A DNA stretch of 64,000 nt from Halocatena halophila (GCA_027563145.1 CP071306.1:1-64000); one strand, 5' to 3'. Shown: positions 26,524 through 35,768, counted from the stretch's first letter. The notes: generated from the sequence alone by a model not told the origin. Translations and numbers: made by a program.

Positions 26524-26685
26524 TCACTACCAATCATACAGTTGTTTTGTTATGTGTTTCGCCCCAATCCAAAACCGTCTGAAACTGACGCTCCGTTTAA
26601 TTGTGATATCGGGGAGCAGAATTTTATTTCAATTGGGTGTTGTTACTGATTGAACCGGATTCTGCGGCGTCTGCAGTTCACAAAC

Positions 26686-26697
26686 TACTATATTGGG
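26686..26697 (+). promoter_or_regulatory. TATA box of the sdhCDBA operon
   Basis: TACTATATTGG is centred about 28 bp upstream of the sdhC ATG at 26720, consistent with a leaderless transcript that covers the four succinate dehydrogenase genes. Confidence 0.5.
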
Positions 26698-26719
26698 GGG
26701 TTCAAAGCCGTTAGTACAC

Positions 26720-27109
26720 ATGAGTCAGTCGTACGATCGCGGCCACATAGAGAGCTTCGGGCGCTGGACGGAGTTCTCCGCTGGAATGTGGGCCTGGGTG
26801 CTCCACAAGTTCACCGGCTGGGTCCTCATCGGCTATCTGTTCACGCATATCGCCGTTCTCAGCACCGCCATTCAGGGCGAAACGATGTACAATGGAACGC
26901 TCCAGGGGTTGGAGTCGCTGTTGATCGTCCGGTTTATGGAGGTTGGACTGCTCGCAGTGGCGGTCTTTCACATCCTCAACGGGCTCCGATTGCTGTTCGT
27001 TGATCTCGGGCTCGGCCTGGACGCACAGGACAAAAGTTTCTACGCCTCGTTGGTCGTTACAGGGGCGATTGCGATCGGATCTATTCCGACGTTCCTGGGG
27101 GGATTCTAA
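26720..27109 (+). CDS. sdhC: Succinate dehydrogenase cytochrome b subunit
   Basis: A 129-residue membrane anchor subunit with three helices. The start [20 protein letters not shown] and the SxxH-like region [15 protein letters not shown] supply the haem-binding and quinone-site residues; His residues at the helix ends (KFTGW..., FHILNG) fit haem b ligation. First gene of sdhCDBA; sdhD begins 1 nt after its stop. Complex II transfers electrons from succinate to menaquinone in the TCA cycle and respiratory chain. Confidence 0.93.
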   Translation: MSQSYDRGHIESFGRWTEFSAGMWAWVLHKFTGWVLIGYLFTHIAVLSTAIQGETMYNGTLQGLESLLIVRFMEVGLLAVAVFHILNGLRLLFVDLGLGLDAQDKSFYASLVVTGAIAIGSIPTFLGGF

Positions 27110-27110
27110 A

Positions 27111-27482
27111 ATGGCTGAACACTACTCTTCGTTCTCCAGCGAGGACACGCGGTGGTTGCTCCAGCGCGTGACGGCAGTCTTTCTCGTTGGCGTCCTGGCG
27201 TTTCATTTCATGCTGTTGCACTTCGTTCACCACGCAGCAGAGATCACGCTGGCGGGCACGACGGCACGGATGAGTCAGCCGGGCTACTTCGTGACGATGG
27301 TCCTGTTTTTGATTGCGGCGACGTTCCACGGCGTCAACGGCGTTTACAACGCGCTCGTCAACCAGGGCATCTCGGGAACGCCACGCACAGTTATCAAATA
27401 CGGCCTCACGATCGCGAGCGTCCTGTTGATCGCACAGGGAATCCGCGTTGCGTGGGTAATGACTGGCGGCAACCTCATCTGA
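27111..27482 (+). CDS. sdhD: Succinate dehydrogenase membrane anchor subunit
   Basis: A 123-residue three-helix protein. LLQRVTAVFLVGVLAFHFMLLHFVHH and LIAATFHGVNGVYNAL show the histidines typical of the second anchor subunit, which completes the haem and quinone site with SdhC. Tight spacing to sdhC (1 nt) and sdhB (3 nt) shows an operon. Confidence 0.92.
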   Translation: MAEHYSSFSSEDTRWLLQRVTAVFLVGVLAFHFMLLHFVHHAAEITLAGTTARMSQPGYFVTMVLFLIAATFHGVNGVYNALVNQGISGTPRTVIKYGLTIASVLLIAQGIRVAWVMTGGNLI

Positions 27483-27485
27483 ACC

Positions 27486-28349
27486 ATGAGCACGAACGTA
27501 CCAGACACCGACACGGAGACGCATGCAGACACCGACGCCCAGCCGGCACCCCAACAGCGCCGTCTGGCGAAAAAACGCGAGCGACGCGAGCACTCGCCCC
27601 AATCGGAGACAAGCGGTGACACCGACCAGGAGACGGTCGAGCTGAAGGTGTTCCGCTACGATCCCGAGGTTGAAGGAAAGCGTGAGCCGCGGTTCGATGA
27701 CTTTCACGTACCGTTCACGAAAGGGATGACCGTGCTCGATGCGCTGATTTATGCGCGCGACACGTTCGACTCCTCGCTCACGTTCCGACACTCCTGCCGA
27801 CAGGCGATCTGTGGCTCTGATGCGCTGTTCATCAACGGCGCGCAGCGACTGGGCTGTCAGACCCAGCTGTCGGATCTCGAGTGGCCGGTCCGCATTGAGC
27901 CACTCCCACACCAGGAGGTCGTTAAGGATCTCGTGGTCGATATGGAGCACTTCTACGAGCAGATGGACGCGGTCGATCCGTTCTTCAAAGACGAGGACGT
28001 TCCCGACGGCCTCGAAGAACAGCGCCAGGACCGTGAAAATCGGGAGAAAATCAAGATGTCTACCCGGTGTATCTGGTGTGGCGCGTGTATGTCCTCGTGT
28101 AATATCGCCGCTGGTGGCAACTATCTCGGGCCGGCTGCGATCAACAAGGCCTACCGATTCGTGATGGACGAGCGCGAAGACGGCGACGTCACACAGGAAC
28201 GCCTCGAAACGATTGAGGCCGAAGAAGGTGTCTGGCGCTGTCAGACGCAGTTCTCCTGTACGGAGGTCTGTCCAAAGGACATTCCACTCACTGAGCATAT
28301 TCAGGAGCTCAAACGCGAAGCCGTGAAGAACAATCTCAAATTCTGGTAA
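27486..28349 (+). CDS. sdhB: Succinate dehydrogenase iron-sulfur subunit
   Basis: A 287-residue subunit with an acidic and basic disordered N-terminal extension of about 50 residues. The [2Fe-2S] site has Cys104, Cys109 and Cys124, with Asp112 in the position of the remaining ligand (CRQAICGSDALF), as in E. coli SdhB. The C-terminal ferredoxin domain has CIWCGACMSSC and CTEVCP for the [4Fe-4S] and [3Fe-4S] clusters. It passes electrons from SdhA to the membrane anchor. Confidence 0.96.
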   Translation: MSTNVPDTDTETHADTDAQPAPQQRRLAKKRERREHSPQSETSGDTDQETVELKVFRYDPEVEGKREPRFDDFHVPFTKGMTVLDALIYARDTFDSSLTFRHSCRQAICGSDALFINGAQRLGCQTQLSDLEWPVRIEPLPHQEVVKDLVVDMEHFYEQMDAVDPFFKDEDVPDGLEEQRQDRENREKIKMSTRCIWCGACMSSCNIAAGGNYLGPAAINKAYRFVMDEREDGDVTQERLETIEAEEGVWRCQTQFSCTEVCPKDIPLTEHIQELKREAVKNNLKFW

Positions 28350-28351
28350 CA

Positions 28352-30184
28352 ATGACACTGTATGAACATGACGTGATCGTCGTCGGTGCTGGCGGTGCGG
28401 GTCTCAGAGCAGCCATTGCAGCCCACGAGTCTGGGGCTGACGTGGCGATGGTGACGAAACTCCATCCGGTTCGGAGTCACACTGGGGCAGCAGAGGGTGG
28501 CATCAACGCCGCGCTCAAAGACGGCGACGACTGGCACGATCACGCCTACGACACGATGAAGGGGTCGGACTATCTCGGTGACGCCCCTGCCGTCGAGACG
28601 CTCTGCAAGGACAGTCCACAGGAGACGATGCAGCTCGAACACTGGGGAATGGCGTTCTCTCGCGAGGAGGACGGCCGCGTCTCCCAGCGTCCGTTCGGTG
28701 GGCTATCGTTCCCACGAACGACGTACGCGGGTGCCGAGACGGGCCATCACCTGTTGCACACGATGTACGAGCAGGTGGTCAAACGCGGCATTCAGGTGTA
28801 CGACGAGCAGTACGTGATGGAGCTTGCGGTCACCGACGAGCCCGATCCCGAAGACCGCACCTGCTATGGCTGTATCGGCTACGACATCAAAACCGGCGAG
28901 CTCAATGGATTCATCGCGAGCGGCGGCGTGGTGCTCGCTACCGGTGGTCCGGGGCAGATGTTTGCTCACACGACGAACGCGGTGGCACAGACCGGCGATG
29001 GGCAGGCAATGGCCTACCGGGCGGGAGTGCCACTCCAGGACATGGAGTTCGTCCAGTTCCACCCGACGACGCTCCCATCGACTGGTGTGTTGATCAGCGA
29101 GGGTGTCCGTGGTGAGGGAGGGATTCTCTACAACAGCGAGGGCGAGCGGTTCATGTTCGAGTACGGCTACGCGAACAACGACGGTGAGCTGGCGAGCCGT
29201 GACGTAGTCGCCCGCGCGGAAGTGACCGAGGTCAACGCCGGTCGTGGCTTCGAGAACGACGCTGTCCACCTCGACATGCGACACCTCGGTGAAGAACGCA
29301 TCACCGATCGTCTGGAGAATATTATCCATCTCGCCACCGACTTCGAGGGTGTCAACCCGCTCGAAGAGCCGATGCCGGTCAAACCCGGACAGCACTACGA
29401 GATGGGTGGCATCGAGACCGATGAAAACGGAGAGACGTGTATCTCCGGGCTGTACGCCGCTGGCGAGTGTGCCTGTGTGAGCGTCCACGGCGCAAACCGG
29501 TTGGGTGGCAACGCGCTGCCCGAGCTGATCGTCTTTGGTGCCCGCGCTGGTCGGCATGCCGCCGGCGAAGACACCGGCACACCCCAGATCGAAACCGGAC
29601 CGTCCGCCCGTATTGAAGACGGCGATGTCGAACCGCCAGTCGAACTCGGCGCGGTCGAATCGACATCGCCAGTCGCCGATGGGGGCACAGCGGACGATTC
29701 GCCGCGGTCGGTCGTCGAGCAGACGCTTGAACAGGAACGCGACCGCGTCGACCGGTTGATGGAAACCGACGGGATCAACCACGCCGATGTGCGCTCGGAT
29801 CTCCAGGAGACCATGACGGCAAACGTCAACGTCTTTCGCAACGAGGACGGCCTGAAACAGGCACTGCGCGATATTCGGGACTGTCGCGAGCGCTATCAGG
29901 AGGTTGGTGTTAGCGATCCGTCCCGGACGTACAACACTGATCTGATCCAGACGATCGAGACGCGCAATCTCATCGATCAGGCAGAAGTGCTCACGCTCGG
30001 TGCGCTTGCACGGACGGAGTTCCGCGGTGCCCACTGGCGGCAGGGCTATCAGGAACGCGACGACGAGGAGTGGCTCAAACACACGATGGTCGCCTGGAAC
30101 AATGGCGATCCGGATCTCTACTACACCGACGTGTTGCTCGAAGGCGAGGACAAGCGCTACGAACCGAAGATTCGCTCGTACTGA
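28352..30184 (+). CDS. sdhA: Succinate dehydrogenase flavoprotein subunit
   Basis: A 610-residue flavoprotein. The FAD Rossmann motif is VVGAGGAGLRAAIAAHESGA; the FAD-linked His segment is RSHTGAAEGGINAAL; the active-site HPT is in FVQFHPTTLPSTG; and GERFMFEYGY and RLGGNALPELIVFG follow. An acidic insert at about 410-455 looks disordered and is probably a haloadaptation. Last gene of sdhCDBA, 2 nt after sdhB. Oxidises succinate to fumarate. Confidence 0.97.
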   Translation: MTLYEHDVIVVGAGGAGLRAAIAAHESGADVAMVTKLHPVRSHTGAAEGGINAALKDGDDWHDHAYDTMKGSDYLGDAPAVETLCKDSPQETMQLEHWGMAFSREEDGRVSQRPFGGLSFPRTTYAGAETGHHLLHTMYEQVVKRGIQVYDEQYVMELAVTDEPDPEDRTCYGCIGYDIKTGELNGFIASGGVVLATGGPGQMFAHTTNAVAQTGDGQAMAYRAGVPLQDMEFVQFHPTTLPSTGVLISEGVRGEGGILYNSEGERFMFEYGYANNDGELASRDVVARAEVTEVNAGRGFENDAVHLDMRHLGEERITDRLENIIHLATDFEGVNPLEEPMPVKPGQHYEMGGIETDENGETCISGLYAAGECACVSVHGANRLGGNALPELIVFGARAGRHAAGEDTGTPQIETGPSARIEDGDVEPPVELGAVESTSPVADGGTADDSPRSVVEQTLEQERDRVDRLMETDGINHADVRSDLQETMTANVNVFRNEDGLKQALRDIRDCRERYQEVGVSDPSRTYNTDLIQTIETRNLIDQAEVLTLGALARTEFRGAHWRQGYQERDDEEWLKHTMVAWNNGDPDLYYTDVLLEGEDKRYEPKIRSY

Positions 30185-30229
30185 ACGCAGAACAGCAGGC
30201 ATATCCCGGCGGCCCGCGGCCATTCTCGT

Positions 30230-31411
30230 ATGCAGGCTATCGTACTCGCAGCAGGAGAAGGAACGCGAATGCGACCGCTGACTCATTCTACCCCCAAGCC
30301 AATGCTGCCGGTCGGAGACCGACCGCTCGTTGCACACACAGCGAGTGGTGCGATCGAGGCCGGGGCTGACGAGCTCGTGTTCGTCGTCGGATATGAGGCT
30401 GACACGGTGCGATCGTACTTTGGTGATCGCTATCAGGGAGTGCCGGTCAGCTACGCCGTTCAGGACGAACAGCTCGGCACCGCACACGCCGTGCGGTGTG
30501 CGCGTGAGTTCATCGACGGCCCGTTCGTGGTGCTCAACGGCGACGACCTGTACGACCAGGCGAGTCTCGACGAGCTGTTTGGCGGTGGCCCCGCTATCGG
30601 GTCGATCGAAGTGGACAATCCGTCGAACTATGGCGTCCTGTCGTTGAACGGCGAGACCGTCACGGAAGTGATCGAAAAGCCAGCCGAGCCTCCGAGCAAT
30701 CTGGTCAATGCCGGCGCGTATAAGTTCCCGGCCACAGCGCGCGACGAACTCGACGTGGAGATGAGCGAACGAGGCGAGTACGAACTCACGGACGTGCTCG
30801 ATGCCGTCATTGACACGCACGATATCAGGGCAGTCGTTCTCGACCGCTGGCTCGGCGTTGGTCGACCGTGGGAGCTGCTTGAGGCAAACGAGTGGAAACT
30901 TGGTGAGTGTAATCGTCAGATCAATGGTGAAGTCCACGACAGCGCCGAACTCCGGGGGCCAGTCGTCGTTGCAGACGGTGCAACGATCGATGCCGGCACC
31001 GTTATTGAGGGGCCAACACTGATCGAGTCCGGCGCAGAGGTGGGTCCAAACGCATACATTCGGGGCCCAACCCGCGTCGGGAGCAACTGTCACGTCGGCA
31101 ACGGTGCGGAGGTGAAAAACAGCGTGCTGATGGCGGGTGCAAACGTCCCACACCTCTCGTATGTCGGTGACAGCCTGCTGGGTCCGGCCGTCAATCTCGG
31201 TGCCGGCACACAGGTTGCAAATCTCCGCCACGACGATGCGAACATCGAACAGACCGTCAAGGGCGAGCGCGTTTCCACCGGTCGGCGAAAATACGGTATC
31301 GTCGCGGGCGACGGCGCAAAAACCGGCGTCAACACATCGCTTGCGCCAGGTGTCGTGCTCAGTGCGGGTGCAACGACGCTCCCCGGCGAGCAAGTGCTGC
31401 GCGATCGGTGA
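30230..31411 (+). CDS. GlmU-like sugar-1-phosphate nucleotidyltransferase/acetyltransferase
   Basis: A 393-residue two-domain enzyme. The N-terminal nucleotidyltransferase has MQAIVLAAGEGTRMRPLT with PKPMLPVGDRP, and the metal-binding LNGDDLYD. The C-terminal left-handed beta-helix has hexapeptide repeats (AELRGPVVVADGATIDAG..., VGSNCHVGNGAEV). Archaeal members make UDP-GlcNAc or dTDP-sugars; the exact substrate is unsettled. It lies 45 bp after sdhA and may have its own promoter. Confidence 0.88.
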   Translation: MQAIVLAAGEGTRMRPLTHSTPKPMLPVGDRPLVAHTASGAIEAGADELVFVVGYEADTVRSYFGDRYQGVPVSYAVQDEQLGTAHAVRCAREFIDGPFVVLNGDDLYDQASLDELFGGGPAIGSIEVDNPSNYGVLSLNGETVTEVIEKPAEPPSNLVNAGAYKFPATARDELDVEMSERGEYELTDVLDAVIDTHDIRAVVLDRWLGVGRPWELLEANEWKLGECNRQINGEVHDSAELRGPVVVADGATIDAGTVIEGPTLIESGAEVGPNAYIRGPTRVGSNCHVGNGAEVKNSVLMAGANVPHLSYVGDSLLGPAVNLGAGTQVANLRHDDANIEQTVKGERVSTGRRKYGIVAGDGAKTGVNTSLAPGVVLSAGATTLPGEQVLRDR

Positions 31412-31527
31412 GCTGATTAAACGGTTTCGACCGTCTGGATTCCTGCCAGCAGGACGACGTTCAAGTGGCTACCGTCCGTCGAACGATCGATGAAGTTTCG
31501 ATCAGTACGAAGTCTCGAATCGACGGC

Positions 31528-31737
31528 ATGGTGGCTGCGATGACGGTCGATCCGACCTCAGAGCTGGCCGAGAACGTCACTGAGACCCCCCACTGTGGGA
31601 GCTGTGAGACACCGGTTGGATACGATCCGGACCATCGGGTGGTGACGTGGGTCGAGGCCGATACCGTCCACACCGAGCATTTTTGCACGCCGGCGTGTCG
31701 CCAGGAGTTTCTCCAGGACAAATCTGGCTCCCAATGA
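31528..31737 (+). CDS. Small zinc-binding protein (DUF7576-like)
   Basis: A 69-residue protein with two Cys pairs, HCGSCETPVGYD and FCTPACRQEF, spaced as a small treble-clef zinc site. It resembles haloarchaeal DUF7576 proteins. The start could also be the ATG at 31540, or a GTG at 31465. Function unknown. It is followed after 34 bp by a VOC gene on the same strand. Confidence 0.7.
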   Translation: MVAAMTVDPTSELAENVTETPHCGSCETPVGYDPDHRVVTWVEADTVHTEHFCTPACRQEFLQDKSGSQ

Positions 31738-31771
31738 ACAACGTCACAACGGTCCAGCCCGAATCTGTAGT

Positions 31772-32419
31772 ATGACCAATGATACTGATGGCCCCCCAGT
31801 CACAGCTACCCTTCCGGACAGCCCAATTCACACGACTGGCGTGGATCACATCACGCTGATCGGCTCGAACGAAGCCGATACGATCGCGTTCTACCGCGAT
31901 CTTCTCGGTATGTCTCTCGTGCTTCGACAGCCGAATCTCGACGCGCCGTCGGTCACACACCTGTTTTTTGATACAGGTGATGGACGGCTGCTGTCGTTTT
32001 TCGTCAACGAGGATCGTACATCACAACAGACACCACAACGACCCGGAATCGGGGCCGTCCACCATCTGGCGTTCAAACTCGAACCAGAACGGTTCCGTGA
32101 CGTAATGGCAGCGCTCGAGCGAGCAGACCACCCGTACAACGAGTTCGACAGAGGCGTGTTCCACTCGCTATACACGCACGACCATAACGGACTGGTGATC
32201 GAACTCTCCGTCGATCAGTACGACTTCCCCGAGGAAAAACGCGGTGTGGTCCTCGCAAAAGCCCAGCAGCTGCGGATCGAGGACGGGGCCGAGTATGCCA
32301 CAGCAGAGCACCTGCGCGCGGCACTCGAAGCACTCGACATTCCCGTCGAACCGTACGACCTCCCCGAAGCCCCGACTGGTGCCGGTGTTGACGACGACAC
32401 GACCTCAGGAGACGGGTGA
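31772..32419 (+). CDS. VOC (glyoxalase/dioxygenase fold) family protein
   Basis: A 215-residue protein with one clear VOC domain at 20-150. Putative metal ligands are the His of VDHITLIG, the His of GAVHHLAFKL and the Glu of GLVIELSVDQ, the 2-His-1-carboxylate set of ring-cleaving dioxygenases and glyoxalases. The final 60 residues are a helical and disordered acidic tail. Substrate unknown. Confidence 0.85.
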   Translation: MTNDTDGPPVTATLPDSPIHTTGVDHITLIGSNEADTIAFYRDLLGMSLVLRQPNLDAPSVTHLFFDTGDGRLLSFFVNEDRTSQQTPQRPGIGAVHHLAFKLEPERFRDVMAALERADHPYNEFDRGVFHSLYTHDHNGLVIELSVDQYDFPEEKRGVVLAKAQQLRIEDGAEYATAEHLRAALEALDIPVEPYDLPEAPTGAGVDDDTTSGDG

Positions 32420-32758
32420 TCGTCGTCGCGGTGCCCGCCACATCTCGCGACTGTTTTTCTGTGCCGGCAGCTGGACGTCCTGTCGCTGGATGAAGTCCAC
32501 GACGACCATCCAGTCGTGACACGTGGCACAGAGTGTCGGACGACGTGGCTGTGATTCGATCCGCGATTGCGGTCGACAGTTCTCCTCTTTGACGAGTTCG
32601 TTACAACTGGGACAGTACAGCAGCCCACAGCTGCTCCGAGTGACGATCGACCAGCGAACGGCCGAAATCGAACACTCGATTGGCTCTCCCTCCCGTGGCG
32701 TGATCAACAGTTGCACCGTCTGTGGCTCGGATTCGCTGTGTATTTCGTCCAATGTCAT
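32405..32758 (-). CDS. Zinc-ribbon protein of unknown function
   Basis: A 117-residue protein with two CxxC knuckles, YCPSCNELV and LCATCHDWM, and an additional Cys between them, indicating a zinc site. The start at 32758 (MTLDEIHSESE) is preferred over 32779. The basic C-terminus (RRRSPVS) overlaps the 3' end of the convergent VOC gene by 15 bp. No family name can be given with confidence. Confidence 0.6.
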   Translation of the reverse strand: MTLDEIHSESEPQTVQLLITPREGEPIECSISAVRWSIVTRSSCGLLYCPSCNELVKEENCRPQSRIESQPRRPTLCATCHDWMVVVDFIQRQDVQLPAQKNSREMWRAPRRRSPVS

Positions 32759-33034
32759 ACTAGATCGCTCAACTCTCACGTCGATTGTTGCCCCCGTTTG
32801 TGGCAGAACCCTACCAGGAATATCGCAATGACATTCCGCAGAGTCGTATTCATTAGGCTATCGTAGAGGTAAATAATATTTGCCATGGTGAATAATCCTT
32901 CGACTTATTTCATTATGGAATGGCAATATTTTCATCTATCCTGTGTAGTAATATAGCTATATTCTCCAATACTCTGGATAGTTCGACGACGAATCGCCAC
33001 GGTATAGTGGGCTAGCTTCCTACAGTTTGTATCC
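32759..33034. promoter_or_regulatory. AT-rich intergenic region before halocyanin
   Basis: A 276-bp spacer, clearly more AT-rich than the surrounding genes, between divergent genes. It contains the perfect 14-bp palindrome AATATAGCTATATT (32950-32963) and a TATA-like GGTATAGTG (about 33000-33008) 27-30 bp before the halocyanin ATG. No coding frame is supported. The palindrome is a plausible operator. Confidence 0.4.
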
Positions 33035-33451
33035 ATGACGACACGCCGATCCGTGTTGCGACAGGTGGCCACAGTGAGCACGGGCACCCTTCTGGCGGGC
33101 TGTTTGGGAGAATCGAACGGCACTGACCGTGAGACCAACGAAGTCCTTGCGGGTCCCAATGGAGATTTCGTCTTCGAGCCAGAGACGATTGAGATTTCGA
33201 CCGGCGACACCATCACCTGGACGTTCGAGAGTACTGGTCACAACGTTGGGGCAAAGCCAGAAGACAGTGATCGTGTCGAACTGCCCGCAGGGGCCGAACC
33301 CTTTGCGAGCTATGAGGAAAACAAAGTGTATCAGACGGTCGAAACGGGCAACACGTACGAACACACGTTCGAAACACCCGGCGAATACGTCTACGTTTGT
33401 GTCCCACACGTGGTCTCCGGAATGGTTGGCACAGTAATTGTTTCAGAATAA
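33035..33451 (+). CDS. Halocyanin (blue copper lipoprotein)
   Basis: A 138-residue plastocyanin-like protein. N-terminal RRSVLRQ with lipobox LAGC (Cys23) marks Tat export and lipid anchoring. Type 1 copper ligands are complete: His69 (STGHNVG), Cys122, His125 (YVCVPHV) and Met130 (SGMVG). It is a mobile or membrane-attached electron carrier on the outer face. The adjacent sulfite-oxidase-type gene suggests it accepts electrons from that enzyme, an inference. Confidence 0.93.
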   Translation: MTTRRSVLRQVATVSTGTLLAGCLGESNGTDRETNEVLAGPNGDFVFEPETIEISTGDTITWTFESTGHNVGAKPEDSDRVELPAGAEPFASYEENKVYQTVETGNTYEHTFETPGEYVYVCVPHVVSGMVGTVIVSE

Positions 33452-33459
33452 CAATTAAA

Positions 33460-33469
33460 CGATATAAAA
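33460..33469 (+). promoter_or_regulatory. TATA box of the sulfite-oxidase-type gene
   Basis: CGATATAAAA lies about 42 bp before the ATG at 33507, predicting a short leader of about 15 nt. A TAGGAGGT element sits at 33477-33484, but upstream of the predicted transcription start. The gene therefore probably has its own promoter in addition to read-through from halocyanin. Confidence 0.4.
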
Positions 33470-33506
33470 TTGGAAGTAGGAGGTACACGTTAGTCTGGGC
33501 AAACAG

Positions 33507-34919
33507 ATGTCCCAGTCCAACGAACCATCCGATGGGTCTGTAAGCACCGGTGAGAACGGAGACGATTCGGCAGGGATCGACCGCCGGCGCTATCTCACTC
33601 TCGTGGGAGCGACCACAACAGCCCTGGCTGGCTGTTCGTCGCTGCTCGACCCCGGCGACTCGACTGATACGCCAGATGGGGAAAAGGGGTATCACGCCTA
33701 CACGAGATCGGTGCTCGAAAACAAATATCCTGGCCTCGAACTGTTCTCGACCTCACCGCCAAACGGGCAGACTCGCGATCGAGCGTCGTATCTGTCGTTC
33801 GAGACGCCGGTGGACGCGGCGTACATCCGCAGCCACTACGATTCACCGAAGTTGCAAGAATCCGAGCACACGATCACGGTCGAGGGGAAAATCGAATCGC
33901 CGATGAAACTCTCGATGGAGGAGTTGCGCACTGGATTTTCGACGACAGAGGTTGCTCACACGATGCAGTGTGCCGGCAACGGGCGGCGGTATTTCGACCC
34001 GAGCGTGGGTGGCAACCAGTGGTCGTTCGGTGCGGTGAGCACGGCCGTCTATCGTGGCACACCGGTCAGCGAACTGCTCGAACGAGTGGGTATCGGCACA
34101 GATGCTGACGGCTATGTGGCCGTTATGGGCGCAGATGCGCCCGAGGGAGAGCCAGTGTACACCCGATCCATTCCGATCGCAAAGCTCCATCGCGACTGTG
34201 TACTGGCATACGAGCGCAACGGAGCAGTGCTCACCGCCGAACACGGCTTTCCGGTGCGGCTGGTAGTGCCGGGCTGGTACGGCTGCAACAGCGTGAAATG
34301 GGTCGTTCGAATGGTCGTGATGGACGAAATGATCCACGATGATTCTACAGAACAGTTTGACGACCCCGAACGGTACACACACTGGCAGCAGTCCTCCTAT
34401 CGACTGCTCGGCGGGCAGAATACGGAGCCTCGCCAGCACGAGACGCTCGACACATACGACACCCACGCACAGATGGAGTCGGACGCGATCGAGCACCCGT
34501 ACTGTTATGAGATGCTCGTCAAATCGCTGATCGCAAAACCAACAGATGGAGCCACGATCAATCGAAGCGATGGCCCCCTCACGATACGGGGTGTCGCCTG
34601 GGGTGGTGAGAACGAACTTGAGGGTGTTGCTGTCTCGACCGACGGTGGCGACAGCTTCGAGCCGGCGACGTTCGTAGGGGAAAATCGCGGGCAGGCGGCC
34701 TGGCGGGCGTTCGAGTACCAATGGGAGCCAACCGAGGGTGAGCACACTCTTGTCTCGAGAGCAACCGACCGGGCGGGTCGTACCCAGCCCGCGACGATCG
34801 ATGGGCCCGAAGACACAGAACAATCGATTACTGACGGTCAGTTCCCGTGGAATCTGAAAGGGTATGGCGCAAACGCCTACATGCCCGAAGCGATCACCGT
34901 CACTATCACAGGCGAGTAA
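33507..34919 (+). CDS. Sulfite oxidase-type molybdopterin enzyme, Tat-exported
   Basis: A 470-residue protein. The N-terminus has RRRYLTLVG and a lipobox LAGC, so Tat export and lipid anchoring are likely. The molybdopterin-binding domain carries the Mo-coordinating Cys155 in HTMQCAGNGRR and the substrate/pterin segment GCNSVKWVVRM. The C-terminal part is the Mo-co dimerisation Ig-like domain. No haem domain is fused, so an external acceptor is needed; halocyanin is encoded immediately upstream. Sulfite is the likely but unproven substrate. Confidence 0.9.
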   Translation: MSQSNEPSDGSVSTGENGDDSAGIDRRRYLTLVGATTTALAGCSSLLDPGDSTDTPDGEKGYHAYTRSVLENKYPGLELFSTSPPNGQTRDRASYLSFETPVDAAYIRSHYDSPKLQESEHTITVEGKIESPMKLSMEELRTGFSTTEVAHTMQCAGNGRRYFDPSVGGNQWSFGAVSTAVYRGTPVSELLERVGIGTDADGYVAVMGADAPEGEPVYTRSIPIAKLHRDCVLAYERNGAVLTAEHGFPVRLVVPGWYGCNSVKWVVRMVVMDEMIHDDSTEQFDDPERYTHWQQSSYRLLGGQNTEPRQHETLDTYDTHAQMESDAIEHPYCYEMLVKSLIAKPTDGATINRSDGPLTIRGVAWGGENELEGVAVSTDGGDSFEPATFVGENRGQAAWRAFEYQWEPTEGEHTLVSRATDRAGRTQPATIDGPEDTEQSITDGQFPWNLKGYGANAYMPEAITVTITGE

Positions 34920-34947
34920 TGAAAGCACTGGCTGTACAACAACATCA

Positions 34948-35768
34948 GTGACACAATCAGACACGATACGACACGAGAAGGTGGCCGATGGTCGGATTGC
35001 AGTGATCCAGCTCGCAGCTCCCGAGCGGAACAACGTTCTGGACATGGAGGTGATTCAGGCACTTGGGGCCACTGTCACCGCCGCCGACCGCGACGATGCG
35101 GTTCAGGGAATCGTCCTTACGGCCGACGGTGAGCGATTCTGTGCCGGTGCCGATCTGGAGTATCTAGAGTCAATCTCGTTCGAAGAGGGGCTCAGATTCA
35201 TGACGGCGTACTTCGAAGCGCTGGATCTGTTGCGACAGACGAGCAAACCCGTCGTCGCTGGTGTGCATGGAATCTGTGCGGAGGGAGGAACGGAACTCGT
35301 TTCGGCGTGTGATCTGATCGTCGCCGACGAGACAGCCCGGTTTACCCAGCCAGTGGTCGGTGTTGGTGCAACGGCGGCCGGTGGCGGCGTCCAACTGCTT
35401 CCATTGATCGTTGGCGAGAAACGTGCCAGAGACCTGCTGTTGACCGGTCGCACGCTTGATGCAACTGAAGCGAAGGCGTTTGGACTGATCAACCGCGTTG
35501 TCCCCGACGGAAAGGCCACAGAACGGGCGATCGAGCTCGTCGAGATGATCATTGAAAACCACAGCCCGCAGCGTATCGTTCGATCAAAGCCATCCTCAAG
35601 CCGTGGACCAACTTCGGATTGCTCGGCCAGGAGATGGCCCGCGAACTCACCGCCGCTGTGTGGGATTCTCCGGAGTTTAGAGAGCGCTCGAGAGCGTTTC
35701 TCGCGGACGAATCGTTCGACGAACGCTCGTTTTCGGGGGTCAGACCGCCCGAGAATCGGTCCGAGTGA
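34948..35768 (+). pseudogene. Enoyl-CoA hydratase/isomerase gene with a one-base frameshift
   Basis: From a GTG at 34948 the frame gives a crotonase-fold protein: oxyanion-hole segments GERFCAGADLEYL and HGICAEGGTELVSACDL, then GLINRVVPDG. At about 35566-35568 the frame must shift: the family-like continuation AAYRSIKAILKPWTNFG...RPPENRSE is read one frame over and ends at 35768. Observed AGCCCGCAGCG would be AGCCCGGCAGCG (Ser-Pro-Ala-Ala) if one G were restored. Without the shift the C-terminus turns into arginine- and serine-rich nonsense. Restored length is about 273 residues. Confidence 0.85.

Noticed and set aside
27081..28358. 425-residue minus-strand frame opposite sdhD and sdhB
   Set aside because: Fully antisense to succinate dehydrogenase genes and without recognisable motifs.
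28703..31393. 896-residue minus-strand open frame opposite sdhA and the GlmU-like gene
   Set aside because: The strand with sdhA and GlmU encodes clear protein families in this interval; the antisense openness follows from GC-rich codon use. Composition is not protein-like (His- and Arg-rich).
33843..35045. 400-residue minus-strand frame opposite the sulfite-oxidase-type gene
   Set aside because: It is antisense to well supported coding sequence and shows no family resemblance.
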